The position numbers and the translations under genes were made by a program. From positions 1-64,000 of the forward strand of contig BSBM01001929.1 in assembly GCA_027924585.1 (NCBI GenBank): a stretch of DNA of 64,000 nt, in the 5' to 3' direction. This document shows, one piece after another, positions 44,327 to 55,048 of the stretch. The stretch is from Larix kaempferi. Taxonomy: Eukaryota > Streptophyta > Pinopsida > Pinales > Pinaceae. The stretch's first letter is position 1. Every line of letters begins with the position of its first letter. The notes below the pieces were generated by a model. The model worked only from the letters and a program-made list of their open reading frames with translations, did not search any database and was not told where the DNA came from.

Positions 44327-45278
44327 CTTTCCCAGGAGCTTTCCTAATCCATACAGGCTCTCCAGGATTCTGGCTAGGATCACGCATTCTGGAGGTCGAA
44401 GCTTATGTGCCTCCATCCCTTCTTGTATCTGCGCCACTGCGCGTTACCACGTTTACACTTTGATCCGCAGTTCTGCTCTCTGCTGCAATCAACTGAATAT
44501 TGGGATTTGGTGGTTCTGTGCTTCTTCTCTTCCACATTTCTACCTCAAGTACAGGACAATCTTCAATAACATGCTCAAATGATTTACAGTAATTGCACGT
44601 AGTGCATGGGTTGGTACAATATCTAGAAATGTGACCTAGCTAGCCACAATTGTAACAGATTACCTGGCTGCGGCCTCTTCCTTGCGTTGGGCCAGCATTT
44701 CTTCCTCTCCCGCGGTATGCACCACCATGGCCTCTATATGCCCCTTGATCATATTGGGTGTTTTCTTGTTTTAGCTAAGTTTCCTCTTGAATGCGATACA
44801 TCCCAGCACCTCGCATTGCTTCCATATCACGCTTTCTTTTATTCATGAGCTCATATGCACGGCAATTGGATTCATCATGTCCAACTGATTTACATAAATT
44901 GCAATATAGGCTTTTAGGCGTGTTTACATATTTCTATATCAGATAACAGTCTTCAGGCCTTTGTCCTCTGGTTCTGTAGATTTCACACCACGGTGCCTGA
45001 TTGTGGTTCATATTGATTGGGTTTGGTGCGCCACTGGCAAGATAGTCCTGAAATAGAGGGCAATGTTCTCTGGTATGGCCTTCTCCTTTGCATCCGGTGC
45101 ACCAAAATTCATGTCTGTGTTCATATCTTTGCTCTTTCCTATTTTTCATACCCTGTAATTCTAACGTCAGCGTAGTCAGCTAGTTCTGAATCTGTGACAT
45201 TCCAGTGCTAGTCTCAGCAATTGGTGAAGCTTCTAGCTGCATTGCGATCTATAAGGCCTCTGCCTGTGATGCAAGCTT
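44327..45278 (-). pseudogene. B2 Gag zinc-knuckle region
   Basis: Readable knuckles include CTGCKGEGHTREHC and a changed CEIYRTRGQRPEDC, in which one Cys is Tyr and the His is Gln, followed by a broken distal part. It is more decayed than in unit 1. Confidence 0.75.
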
Positions 45279-46061
45279 CTACTGCATCAATGGTTGTCTG
45301 ATGTGAGGCAACAACGCAGTGATGAACCATTCCTTGTGCCGTTGTGGAGCTATTACGAAACTAACTTGGTCTAATAATGTTTTAAATTTTTGGTCAAATT
45401 CCCAGACCGATTTGGTAGGCTTCTGTTTGATTTCCTTTAATTTTGTTATGCACTGCGATTCTGACTTTGGCTTCTTAAACTCTACGACTAGTGCAACCTG
45501 AATTTCTGTTAGGGTTCTCAGTTGTGCCTGAGAATATTTCATAAACCAATGCAACACGTGGTCTCTGAAAGTAGTGATGAGCTGTGCTCTCTTCACAGGA
45601 TCATCTTGGATTTGCTTTAAGCTCCATACAACTTCACATAGAAACCATTGCTGCCCAGGGTCTTCTAGACCCGTTCCTTTGAATATCGGCAGCTTTATAT
45701 GGTTATCTGTCATTATCCTTCCTGGTTGTGCACTGCTCTGAGTAGTGTTGACTATCTGTGCAGAGAAAACAAAGGGAATATTCAGAATACTAGGATTCTG
45801 TGGACTGGGCTCCATGACAGTCGCAGCGGGTGGGTTCTGGTCTAAGGATGGCGCAGTTTATGCAACCGACATATTTTGAGGTGTGATAGGGTGAATAGTG
45901 GTTGATAGTGGCACGGTCTGATTGTTCAGATCACGTGGGAGTTCGGTATCTATGCGGAGTCTAGGTGCTCCAGGATTCTTTTCTTTATTAAATTTATATC
46001 TCTTTCCACTTCTCAGATTATGAGTTTCTTCATCAGAATCACTATAAATGCTATTGACCAT
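45279..46061 (-). pseudogene. B2 Gag capsid region, split by a stop
   Basis: The frame 45858-46061 begins MVNSIYSDSDEETHNLRSGK and ends at a stop after NMSVA. The rest, 45279-45815, carries LEDPGQQWFLCEVVWSLKQ, EFKKPKSESQCITKLKEIKQ and EWFITALLPHIRQPLMQ. It otherwise matches B1 gag closely. Confidence 0.82.
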
Positions 46062-46077
46062 GACAGATGTAAAAATA

Positions 46078-46587
46078 TTACTGCATCCTTAAAACTCCTT
46101 TCTCAGCTAAAAGCATTTTAATATATAGACTAAGATTGTTTAAGAACTTACCTCTAAATCCTTCTAAAAAGTATGCTTCATCTTGACTGTAAGATTTCAG
46201 CATGCAAACAACAAACTCGGTCACAAATCCTTCAAGTATGCTATTGACCCAAAATTCAACTGCTCGCGATTGTGGGCTGTCTATTTATTTGAGCTGCGCT
46301 GTGAGGTCTGGAGTCCACTCTATAGGTACTCCTCCTTGAAAATAGTTTTTCTTTTCTGTGAGTCCCGAGATCCACTCATGCAACTCGTTTGGAAACGTAG
46401 CACATAAAATATCGTGAATCTCTCTCCACAAATATCTATTCAACCACTCTACGTCGGTGAGATGTGGATGTCTGTTCTCTTTCTTCGCAAAATATCTTTC
46501 AATCTTGTCGCACCAATCCCAGATCTCTTTCTGTTCATGATGCGAATTTTCTGAACCCAATGGGAACTGGTATTCTTCTTCACACAT
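46078..46587 (-). pseudogene. B2 upstream small ORF, truncated
   Basis: It starts MCEEEYQFPLGSENSHHEQK and stops after 100 residues at 46285, where B1 reads on for 69 more. Function is unknown, as for the unit 1 copy. Confidence 0.5.
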
Positions 46588-46640
46588 TACTTTCCAAGAT
46601 TTTATCGCATCACTGGTCTTAGGCGAGCAATGGAACCATT

Positions 46641-48302
46641 TGTTGGCGGTCGATCACCTTCTTGAGGTTTCCAGTGTAGACCCAGGTACTTTGCAGTTCA
46701 AGGAACCAACAAAACCCTAATTCACTAGCCCTTTCGGCAACAGGCTGCACGTAGCCTGAGGTCTCACCCAAGGTGAAGCTGGAGGGGGGTGGTTGCAGAA
46801 TCAAGTTTCCACAACCGGGTGATTCGATGGGGGGAAAGCTAATAAGTAGCGCAACGGCTTGCGGGTTGCGTGAATGGATATTGCGCGCACTTTTTGTCTC
46901 GCGTCAGATACTTTAGTGCACAAATGCGCTCTCGCGCTTGCTCCTTCAGTGCACAACTGTGCTCGCACCGCCAATGACTGTGCGGTACAGGTTACCTTTG
47001 CATGACAACAGTAAGCTATCAAGAGCTACCTCGCAGCAACCTTCAATGACTTGGCGCATCCATGAGACTGCGCGTCCTTGCCACGATATTCAATTCTACT
47101 TAACGTCCTTTTTTCCTTTACTCCATTCAAGTCTTATTAGTAAATTGTGGATGGTTTGATAACAAACATTACTGTGCGCTCCAACGCTGCACTTAAATTC
47201 AGTGTTTACTACTTCGACCAATAGATAGCTTCATACATTCCAATCTACGGGTTCATACATGTTGAATACTTAACAATCCTCTGTGTATGCATTACTTAAC
47301 ATATTATTCCCATTCACTGCGGAGAATACATATAAAAGCAATCACATACAGACTTAGTTTCCAGCATTAAACACACATATGTAGCAATTAAACAATCATA
47401 AAATACATTGGTCACACAACACAAAATTTAACGTGGTTCACCCCCCGGATGGAGGCTACGTCCACAAGAACAGTTGTTAATATTACTCTTAATGGGAAGG
47501 GTACAACCGTTCTTAGTCTGCGCACTCAGCTGCAGACTCTCTTCTCTCTCAGATAGGTCTCTGCGCACTCATCCGCAGAGCCTTTACAATGGTTTTCTAA
47601 GCTTAAGATTCTACAATAATCCACACTTAACCAAAATGAAGAGTTCATCAACCCAACCAACAACCCTTTCCCATACAAAATCATGCCTATTTATAGATTA
47701 TGCGTGCAGGCATATCTTTTCAATTCATAAGCAAAAACCTTTAGGTCTACAAAACTGGCATGGCTAACTGCCACCCTTGCTGTCGCCGTCGACAGCTTAC
47801 TCTGCGTGCTCCAGCTGGGCCACTCATGGCTCACACACTCTTCTGATAGCTGTAGTCCTCCAAGCGGTTACAACTGCATCATGTCCTGTCCCTTTCCACT
47901 CCTTCTCCTGCCTATCGCCATCAACATCGTGGCCTAGCTTCTCAACTGCTTGACGCCACACGTTTGAACAAGTTGCTTTCATATTCCATCCACCTGTTCC
48001 TTACCCAAAATAGGTCATATTCTCGTTTGACCTTTACCTATGTTCTGGCCAAAAGTAGCTTATGCGCATCGTCCTGCTGCGTGACCGTGCCTTAGTCATT
48101 GCCAATGCGCGACACGCGCAAAACCCCAAATTGTTCGTCACCTGCCGCCACGCGCAATGCGCTGTCACCAAAACTGCTTTCTCTTCCTGCCACAGCGCGC
48201 AATGCACAATTGTCAAAATTGCCTTATCTTCCTGCTGCAATGTGCTATGCATGATTTTCCATACTTCTATATTTTTCCAACCCACTTGGGCCCCTCCCAA
48301 CA
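46641..48302 (-). repeat. LTR3: complete 5' LTR of the original B element (1662 bp)
   Basis: It has the same length as LTR1, the same TGTTGG and CCCAACA ends, and a TATA box at 47687-47696. The five bases that follow (AGAAT, 48303-48307) differ at one position from the five before LTR1 (ATAAT, 12202-12206). This fits LTR1 and LTR3 being the true ends of a single ancestral insertion. Confidence 0.92.
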
Positions 48303-48377
48303 AGAATTTCTGAAGATGCGGGAATTGTAGGCGATTTTCAAATGGATCAATAACTTAAAAGGAAATAGATAGCATGG
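48303..48377. other. 75-bp spacer between elements B and C
   Basis: This is unique sequence in the window, present only in unit 2; unit 1 lost it in the deletion at 28958. It is probably original chromosomal DNA. No gene is recognisable in it. Confidence 0.6.
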
Positions 48378-48403
48378 ACTTAGAATTAGAAAGAACAGAG
48401 CAT

Positions 48404-48439
<36 letters not shown>

Positions 48440-48506
48440 CAAATTAGCGGTTACAACAAACAACAAGGAAATAGGATCTACATTAATAACCTGGATTTTA
48501 TCTAGG
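48378..48506 (-). repeat. C 3' LTR, left part, with an A32 run
   Basis: ACTTAGAATTAGAAAGAACA corresponds to the 5' LTR end near 62725, and TAGCGGTTACAACAAACAAC corresponds to 62836 onward. Between them the 5' LTR has about 90 bases of mixed sequence, while this copy has 32 A residues (48406-48437). The LTR continues after A3, to 52844. Confidence 0.8.
48502..48506. repeat. Target-site duplication CTAGG, left copy (A3)
   Basis: CTAGG lies before the A3 LTR and recurs at 52813-52817. The uninterrupted 5' LTR of C reads TATCTAGGTAACTAACT with one CTAGG, which confirms the pre-insertion site. The CTAGG at 33283 next to A2 is its duplicate. Confidence 0.95.
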
Positions 48507-48835
48507 TGTGATGAACCTACAATAATTATTTAATGAAAACACTACTTCGAGGGGGCAACCTCCTTTGAGCAAGCTCAATACAAATAACTTCACAGTGCCT
48601 TCATAGGCCTCAACACACACTTATATACTAAGTCTAGGCGCCAATACTATGGGTCAAAACCATGGGCCAATACAAACTATGGATAACTATGGGCGACTTA
48701 AAAAGCATATGCGCCAAACAACAATAACATGACTATGGATCAACAAATACTACAAGACGACTTACAAAGCATATGCGTCCAACAACAATATACTAATAAA
48801 GTAAATAGAAGGGTTGACATGGGTTCCAGCTAGCA
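48507..48835 (-). repeat. A3 3' LTR (329 bp, internally deleted)
   Basis: It begins TGTGATGAACC and ends CCAGCTAGCA before the polypurine tract complement TCCCCTCTCCCTT. Compared with the 385-bp LTRs, the segment between GAAAACAC and ACTTCGAGG is missing. A TATATAAG box (minus strand, 48620-48627) is kept. Confidence 0.9.
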
Positions 48836-49097
48836 TCCCCTCTCCCTTCGAAAAATCTTTGTCCTCAAAGCTTTAGATGTGGAAATTGATGCAGAATTGG
48901 ACTGAGTGGTTCCCCTGTAGCATCTTCGGGTTGCATTCCGGGCCACTAACGCCTTTTGAGTTTCAGGAGGATTGCTTGGAATGCTGAAGAAGAACCATAT
49001 CAGCTGCATGAAAATTGCGCTCTGAACGGTGCTGAGCGGCTTGTTGTTTCAGTCGAATTCTTGCCATGTGAAGATTGTCCTACAAAATGAGAAGAAT

Positions 49098-50135
49098 CTA
49101 ATCGTGGTTTCTAAGAACTGAGTCAATTTCCTGAACTGAGGAATTGCTGAGGGTGTATGGAAGAAGAACTAGCGGTACCTGTCCATAGACTGCTTCATAT
49201 TGTGTCCTTGTAGACATGGTATTGTACCACTGGAGTGCTTCTAGGAAATCCATAGAAATAGTTGTCCAAATCTGTGTAGGGATAGGAAAGGGTTCGAGCA
49301 GTCCCGAAAGGAGTGGCGTTTCACCCTTGTTGACCTGGAAAGTATCACAGTCACCCACCATCTGTTGAATTGGCATTTTCAGTCCCTACCAAAAGAAGTT
49401 ACATTGTTCTCGGTCATACTTTTGGAGGAACCTAGAGTGCCCTGTCGATGAAGAAGCATGGAGTTCATAGAAGAGATAGCCCCGTTGAACATATTGCAAC
49501 CAGTTTGGAACAAGCAGAGAAATAGATGTAAGAGAAATTGGGTTATCAAATGTGCGAGAAGGAGCATCTTCCACCATATTGTCCTTACACTTCTTGTAAG
49601 TGATCGCATAGTCATAAACCATGAGGTGGATAACCCATTTTAGGTGTGTTGGGGAGCAGACCTGTTGTGCCAGGAAATTTTTCAGACTCTAGAGATCAGT
49701 CTTGATGCAGAAATAATTCCTTAAGAGAGATGGCTGCCACATCGGTACTGCATGCAAAATAGCCATCATTTCCTGCTGAGATGTAGACACTGCTAAATGC
49801 TTACCGGAAAGGTCTCTTGAAGGCGGAAAGCCCACTGGTGCAGCAAAGACGCCTGCATATCTATCCAAGGAAGTAGTGGAGATCGTTGATGGGTGCATCT
49901 GAATGGAATGGAGATGAGCGATGACACCATGTGAATTCTTCTTAAGGATCTTTTCCAGTTGATGTAAATTGATGATGTGGAGAGACTCTGGTTGTAATCC
50001 TGTAAATTTGTGTTGTGTCCCATTGACTGAAAACTGCATCCAAAGTTCAGCAAAATCCCATAAGATGGGGCCAAGTGTGCGTAACCATTGAACGCCCAAA
50101 ACCACATCACATCCGCCTAAGGACAAGGACAACAT
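49098..50135 (-). pseudogene. A3 protease end, RNase H and integrase remnants
   Basis: FAAPVGFPPSRDLSGKHLAV marks the RT-deletion join (about 49805). STSQQEMMAILHAVPMWQPS and DYAITYKKCKDNMVEDAPSR are RNase H parts. QQMVGDCDTFQVNKGETPLL is an integrase zinc-region remnant, and ISMDFLEAL then QWYNTMSTRT is the integrase-core deletion join (about 49215). Stops at about 49380 and 49688 separate the pieces. All joins are as in A1. Confidence 0.85.
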
Positions 50136-50150
50136 GTCAGAGCGTAGGTT

Positions 50151-50624
50151 CTAATCTTCCATAGAAATACACACATTGTGACACTTTCCATTGCAAGGTA
50201 AGGTGCCTCCATTGGAAACCATGACTTCAAAGTTGGAGCAAGGATGGAAAAAATAATCCGCCTGTTTGGCGATCCGGGGGTCAATGAAGTTATGAGTGCT
50301 ACCAGAATCAATGAGTATTGTAAGAGGAAGCTTCTTGAAATAACCCTTGACACACATTGTTTGGGGGGTGGTGACGCCGGATAAAGCATGGAGAGATATC
50401 TCTGGTTGTTCATCCTGAGATGGGGGGTAAATAGGAGGCGCCTGAAGGTCAACCTGAGCATCCATTGTATCTAGAGCTTCTTCACCAATTTTAGAGGTAG
50501 GCGGAGAATCCATATCCAAGAGATAGAGCTTTTGTTGAACACATCTATGTCCCCGAGTGAATTTCTCATCACAATTATAACAAAGCCCTTTTTCTCTGGG
50601 TGCCTGCATCTCTGTTTCAGACAA
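50151..50624 (-). pseudogene. A3 zinc knuckle and aspartic protease
   Basis: A 157-residue open frame with CYNCDEKFTRGHRC near its start and LPLTILIDSGSTHNFIDPRI further on. The catalytic DSG is intact, unlike A2. It ends at a stop at 50151, after which the frame continues in the downstream piece. The Gln codon that is TAG in A1 is changed but readable here. Confidence 0.82.
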
Positions 50625-50642
50625 ATGCTTGATAGGATTTGG

Positions 50643-51416
50643 TCAAGTTGCTGGCGGAATGGGAGGTCGTTGAGAACCCATATTTTGGAAGGGAACAAAA
50701 GTGGGTTTGGAGTGCTGTTGGGATGCAATCTTGTCTTCTTCCAACTTAGCTAACCCTAGGACTTCCATCATTGTGTTGGGACAGAACATTTTAACCTTTG
50801 ACCAGATTTCATCCTTAAGACCACTGATAAAACAACTCCTGTAGAATTCATCAGACAAGCCTTCTATGTGATTGGCTAGTTTCTCAAATTCGGTCTGATA
50901 CTCTCTCACAGTGCCACTTTCACGGAGTTTAGTGAGTGGTTTGGTGAAGTCATCAAAAGCACTAGGACCAAATCTTTGCAAAAGGAGTTGGCAAAAATCT
51001 GTCCATTTTGGCTCGTCATGAGCCTTGATGTACCAACGGTACCATTGAAGGGATTCCTATTCCAAATGAAAGGATGCAAGTGGAACTTTTTGGACATCAA
51101 AAGTATTATGCAGACTGAAATACTGTTCTGCACGATAGACCCATCCAGTCGGATCAGTACCATTGAAGCGAGGAAATTCAAGCTTCGGACCACGGAAATT
51201 GCTGGAAAAAGAGAAGACAGTGGCTACAGAAGATTCTTGTTGTCGGTTATTGTTCATGGCTGAATGTTGAAGATCGAGGCTGAGAAATGTTTCATCCAGA
51301 TCTTGGAGTTTGGTTTGGATGGCTGAAGTGCTTCCTCCATGGCTTTTGCTCCGGCGCGGGTGACAACCAGAACCAAGATTTTTTTTGTTTTGGAATGGAT
51401 AGAAAAACACAAACAA
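50643..51416 (-). pseudogene. A3 gag
   Basis: The start region has lost its ATG context (GSGCHPRRSKSHGGST in the frame that follows). The capsid part reads GPKLEFPRFNGTDPTGWVYR, KLRESGTVREYQTEFEKLAN and FYRSCFISGLKDEI. At least two frameshifts split it between 50981 and 51340. It is colinear with A1 gag. Confidence 0.8.
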
Positions 51417-52427
51417 AAGCTTATTTAGTAAAGGGAAGTTTGGATTTGGGAAAAACTCAGAGGGGTAATTGGGGTTTGACTAGGTTTTGGACACTTTCTG
51501 ATGGACAGGGAAGCAAAAAATGGGGATTTTAGAAGCGGGGTGAAAGAATGAGAAAACTTGGCAGAGAGGGACAAAGAAGCAGAATTAAGAAAGGAACTCA
51601 ATGGAAAATTTTGAAGGCAATTGTGTGAAATCCAAAGAAGTTATGGCAAACCCTAAAAATAGACAAATGTGGGATTTCAGGCTTTGTGATGTGGAATTTG
51701 GGATAGGGTCTTCAAGAATGAAATATAGAGAATGGGATTGCAGGGGTGTTATTGAAGTTTCAGGGAAAACATAGTGGATACAAGGGAGATATGGCCAAAG
51801 CGAGGGGTGTTAGTGAATTTTTTATTTTATTTTATTTTTATTTTTTTCAGGAATGGATCTGGAATGGCACGGAAGGGATCTGAAATAGATAGATCTGCAA
51901 TGGCACGGAAGTGATCGAAAACATAGGGATCTAAAATGGCGCCGACTGGATCGAAAACGGCTGGATCTGGAACGACTTTCAGAATGGATCTGAAACAACG
52001 CGGCACAGATCAGCTGAAAATAGATATGGACCCCAGGTATGTGCGGCTCCTAACAGTTCATGGGTTTCACTCGGCCACCAATGCTGTCTGACGGCTTGCG
52101 TATTGGGGCAGTACCCCTCACTCCACGGCCTAGGTAGAAATTGATAACCGCTTTGCCACAAATGACAGCTCTTGGTTTACCTCACGGGTGGGAACTAGTC
52201 AATTAGGTAGGGATCGTTGCCCTTTCCGCTGGCAGGTCCTCTCAATGGGCCACCTACTTTGGGGTTCTTGTGGTACTCCTCAAAATGAGTTTTAGGGCTT
52301 ATGCACAAGTACTTTCAACAGTTAAGCGGATAGGGATTATTCCTAGATCCGAAGCTGCAACAAATGCGAAAAAAATTTTTGGCAGAAATTTCACCCAGCG
52401 AGCCCAAGAAAGTGCTCTTATACCAGA

Positions 52428-52812
52428 TGGGATGAACCTGCAATAATTAATTAATGAAAACACACGAGATAGCAGAAATAACAGAACTCAGAATCACTTG
52501 TATATTGATCGTAGCCCACTTCGAGGGGGCAACCTCCTTTGAGCAAGCTCAATACAAATAACTTCACGGTGCCTTCATAGGCCTCAACACACACATAGAT
52601 ACTAAGTCTAGGTGCCAATACTATGGGTCAAAACCATGGGCCAATACAAAGTATGGATCAACAATACTATGGGCGACTTACAAAGCATATGCGCTAAACA
52701 ACAATAACACAACTATGGATCAACAAATACTACAAGATGACTTACAAAGCATATGCATCCAACAACAATATACTAACAAAGTAAATAGAAGGGTTGACAT
52801 GGGTTCCTAGAA
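52428..52812 (-). repeat. A3 5' LTR (385 bp)
   Basis: It runs from TGGGATGAACC to GGGTTCCTAGAA and is followed by CTAGG at 52813. The TATATAAG box of the other copies is not present (ACACATAGATACT at the corresponding place). Transcription from this LTR is therefore probably impaired. Confidence 0.92.
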
Positions 52813-52844
52813 CTAGGTAACTAACTGGAGCTCCATTATTTCCA

Positions 52845-52857
52845 AGTCTCCCCCTTA
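52845..52857 (-). other. Polypurine tract of C
   Basis: On the minus strand TTAAGGGGGAGACT directly precedes the LTR start TGGAAATAATGG. The same tract is present in the unit 1 fragment after 33314. Confidence 0.75.
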
Positions 52858-53777
52858 ATGGAGAATAGAGGAGAGTTGATTGACTTCTACACCTAACATC
52901 TCTCTAAACAACTCAAACTTAATCTTTCCAAGAGGCTTAGTGAAAATATCGGTAGTGTTTTCACAAGTGTAAAAATACATAAGATCTATTTGATTGGACT
53001 GCAACTTTTCTCTAACAAAATGAAATTGAGTATCAACATGCTTTGTCCTTACATGATAAATCGGCTTATCACATTTGATCATTGTAGGTTCCTTTTGTTC
53101 TTCTCCAACATCATTAAGAAGTATTCTCAACCAAACAACTTCACAAGTTGTTGCACAAGGCTTTATATTTTGCTTTAGTAGAAGACAAAGATACAGTAGG
53201 CTTCTTTTTACTACTCCATGAAACAATTCTGGATCCAATGCCAAACACATATCCAGTGGTTGATCTTCGATCACCCGGATTTCCATCCCAATCAGAATCT
53301 GAGTAACCTTTCAACTCAACATCAGATGCATCTGTATATTTAATACCATAATCAAGTGTTCCTTTTAGATATCTGAGTACCGCCTTTGCTGCATTCCAAT
53401 GGATTTCTTGAGGTTTCTCCATAAACTGACTTAACACACTCACAGAATATGCAATGTCAGGTTTGGTTGTGGTGAGATAATTCAAGCTTTCCACCATTTT
53501 TCTATACATAGTTACATTCACCTCCTTCAAACCATCATCATAATAAAGTTTCACATTCTGCTGCATGGGAACAATGGAAGATTTAGACTGACCCATTTGA
53601 AATATTTTAAGTATATCTTTGACATACTTAATTTGACAAAAAAAAATTTGGCCTACATTTTTCCAAACTTCAAGACCTAGGAAGTAATGTAACTCACCAA
53701 GATCTTTCATTTCAAAAACTTGTGACAATTGCTCCTTGATTTCATCAATTAATTTCTTTGCATTTTCTGTAAGTATT
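52855..53777 (-). pseudogene. C RNase H and C-terminal RT part
   Basis: From 53777 downwards the RT connection reads LTENAKKLIDEIKEQLSQVF, then EMKDLGELHYFLGLEV and YLTTTKPDIAYSVSVLSQFM. RNase H follows with KGYSDSDWDGNPGDRRSTTG, SWSSKKKPTVSLSSTKA and, after a frameshift near 53150, TKHVDTQFHFVREKL and DIFTKPLGKIKFELFREML. The gene ends just before the polypurine tract. These are hallmark copia motifs. The upstream RT half is separated by insertion F. Confidence 0.9.
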
Positions 53778-53815
53778 TGTAATATCCCAAATTTTTGGAC
53801 TAACTTTTCTGATGA

Positions 53816-54420
53816 TATATTGGGCCATGGCCCAAGCACATATGATTTATTTTAAGTATTGGGCATGAGCCCTAGCACATGTGATTTATTATTTTATATT
53901 GACATACTGGGCATGGACCCCGACTGACTTCTTTATTGAGTATATGACTGGGCGAGAAGGCCCTAATGTTGTGTTTATGTTCTTTAGCATATGATGTGGG
54001 AACAAGCCCTAATATACTGAGATGACCTTTTGTTACTTATTGTGAAGACTATGATGTTACATAATTGACTTATGTGGTGTGTTGAGCATGGACTCAGAAA
54101 CACACAAGTGACCTACATACTAGGCATAGGCCCCGATGTACCTAGAAGAATGTTTATGTACTGGGAGTAAGCCCTGATGTACATTGAGTGTCGGGCATAA
54201 GCCCTGGAGCACTCCAATATTGATAAATGAATACTGGATCGGAGGCCACTTGAATATTCTAGATGTGCCTCACAACCACATTCTAGCACTAGTGTTGAGC
54301 AAGAAGCTCTGGAATTGCACTAGCGTAACGCCCATATGAAAGTGTTGAGTTAAAAGGCTCTGAAGAGCACTCGGGGTTACTAAATATCAAAGTGTTGAGT
54401 CGGAAAGAATCTGAATAGCA
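53816..54420 (+). repeat. Array of about 13 degenerate GGGC-N-GCCC dyad units in F
   Basis: Units such as TTGGGCCATGGCCCAAGCAC, TTGGGCATGAGCCCTAGCAC, GGGCGAGAAGGCCCTAATG, GGCATAGGCCCCGATGTAC, GGGAGTAAGCCCTGATGTAC and GGGCATAAGCCCTGGAGCAC recur every 30-45 bases. They fade into GTTGAG..GCTCTG..GCAC units at the right. Each unit can form a small hairpin around the GGGC/GCCC arms. Confidence 0.75.
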
Positions 54421-55011
54421 CTTCTTCTTTCATCACATTTATTTAATTTGGTTAAATGATTCATCTTTTATCTATCATCAAATACTGCGGGAACTACCAT
54501 GTTAAACGAGGGAATCCGACATGCAAGAGAGAGACTAGAGGTGCCTATCCAAGCTTACCAAAAGACAGTCCAAAGAATTGGACCTTGTCCTTAAAAGTTA
54601 AAAGAAGTACATGTGAAGATACATAATTAAATAAAAGATAATTACCACCACTTAAAGCATGGATTGACTAATAGTAGTCTTCTACGAATAACATGCATAA
54701 AGGCCTCACGGCTAAGATTATTATTAAGAGCTTTAATAATAATGTTGTTATTATTTATTTTATGAAATATATTTATTATATATAGTTTATGCATCATTTA
54801 ATATTATTAATGATGTATTTATAGTTAAGCTGAAATGTAATTATTGTTATTATAATTATTATGAAGAGCTTAAATAAGAAATCACTTATATTAAAACAAT
54901 TAAAAAAGTCCTAGTGTAAAAAGGCTAGATATTTATTAAATAAAATATTTTAAATATTAATTATTTAATTTAAAGAAACTAATTATTCCAATAGTCATAA
55001 TTCAAGTCTCC

Positions 55012-55048
55012 CCTACATAAAGAGGGCAGATCCCAAGTTTTTGGGATC
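55012..55048 (+). promoter_or_regulatory. Possible promoter and stem-loop in F
   Basis: CTACATAAAGAGGG resembles a TATA region. It is followed by GATCCCAA-GTTT-TTGGGATC (55029-55048), a perfect 8-bp stem with a 4-base loop. The arrangement fits an LTR transcription start, though no transcript evidence is available. Confidence 0.4.

Larger units (their letters stand above)
34029..48302 (-). mobile_element. B2: second copy of element B, 3' part missing
   Basis: It runs on the minus strand from a complete 5' LTR (LTR3, 46641-48302) through gag, E2, protease, gag-like domain, RT, RNase H and integrase to the first part of the extra ORF. It ends at the duplication junction, so it has no polypurine tract or 3' LTR of its own. 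It is colinear with 14930-28958 at an offset of about 19,099. Confidence 0.9.
48507..52812 (-). mobile_element. A3: complete non-autonomous family-A element in the C 3' LTR
   Basis: This 4306-bp element has a 385-bp 5' LTR (52428-52812) and a 329-bp 3' LTR (48507-48835) with an internal deletion of about 55 bp. Target duplications are CTAGG. Domain order and the two internal deletions are the same as in A1. It is an insertion independent of A1, and A2 is its copy through the 19-kb duplication. Confidence 0.93.
34029..53556. repeat. Tandem segmental duplication, unit 2 (19,528 bp)
   Basis: This is the second head-to-tail copy of 14930-34028. It is the more complete copy: LTR3 is intact, A3 has both LTRs, and the spacer between B and C is present. 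In a sampled 115-base stretch of E the units differ at 5 positions; in a 60-base stretch of the upstream ORF they differ at 2. Confidence 0.93.
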
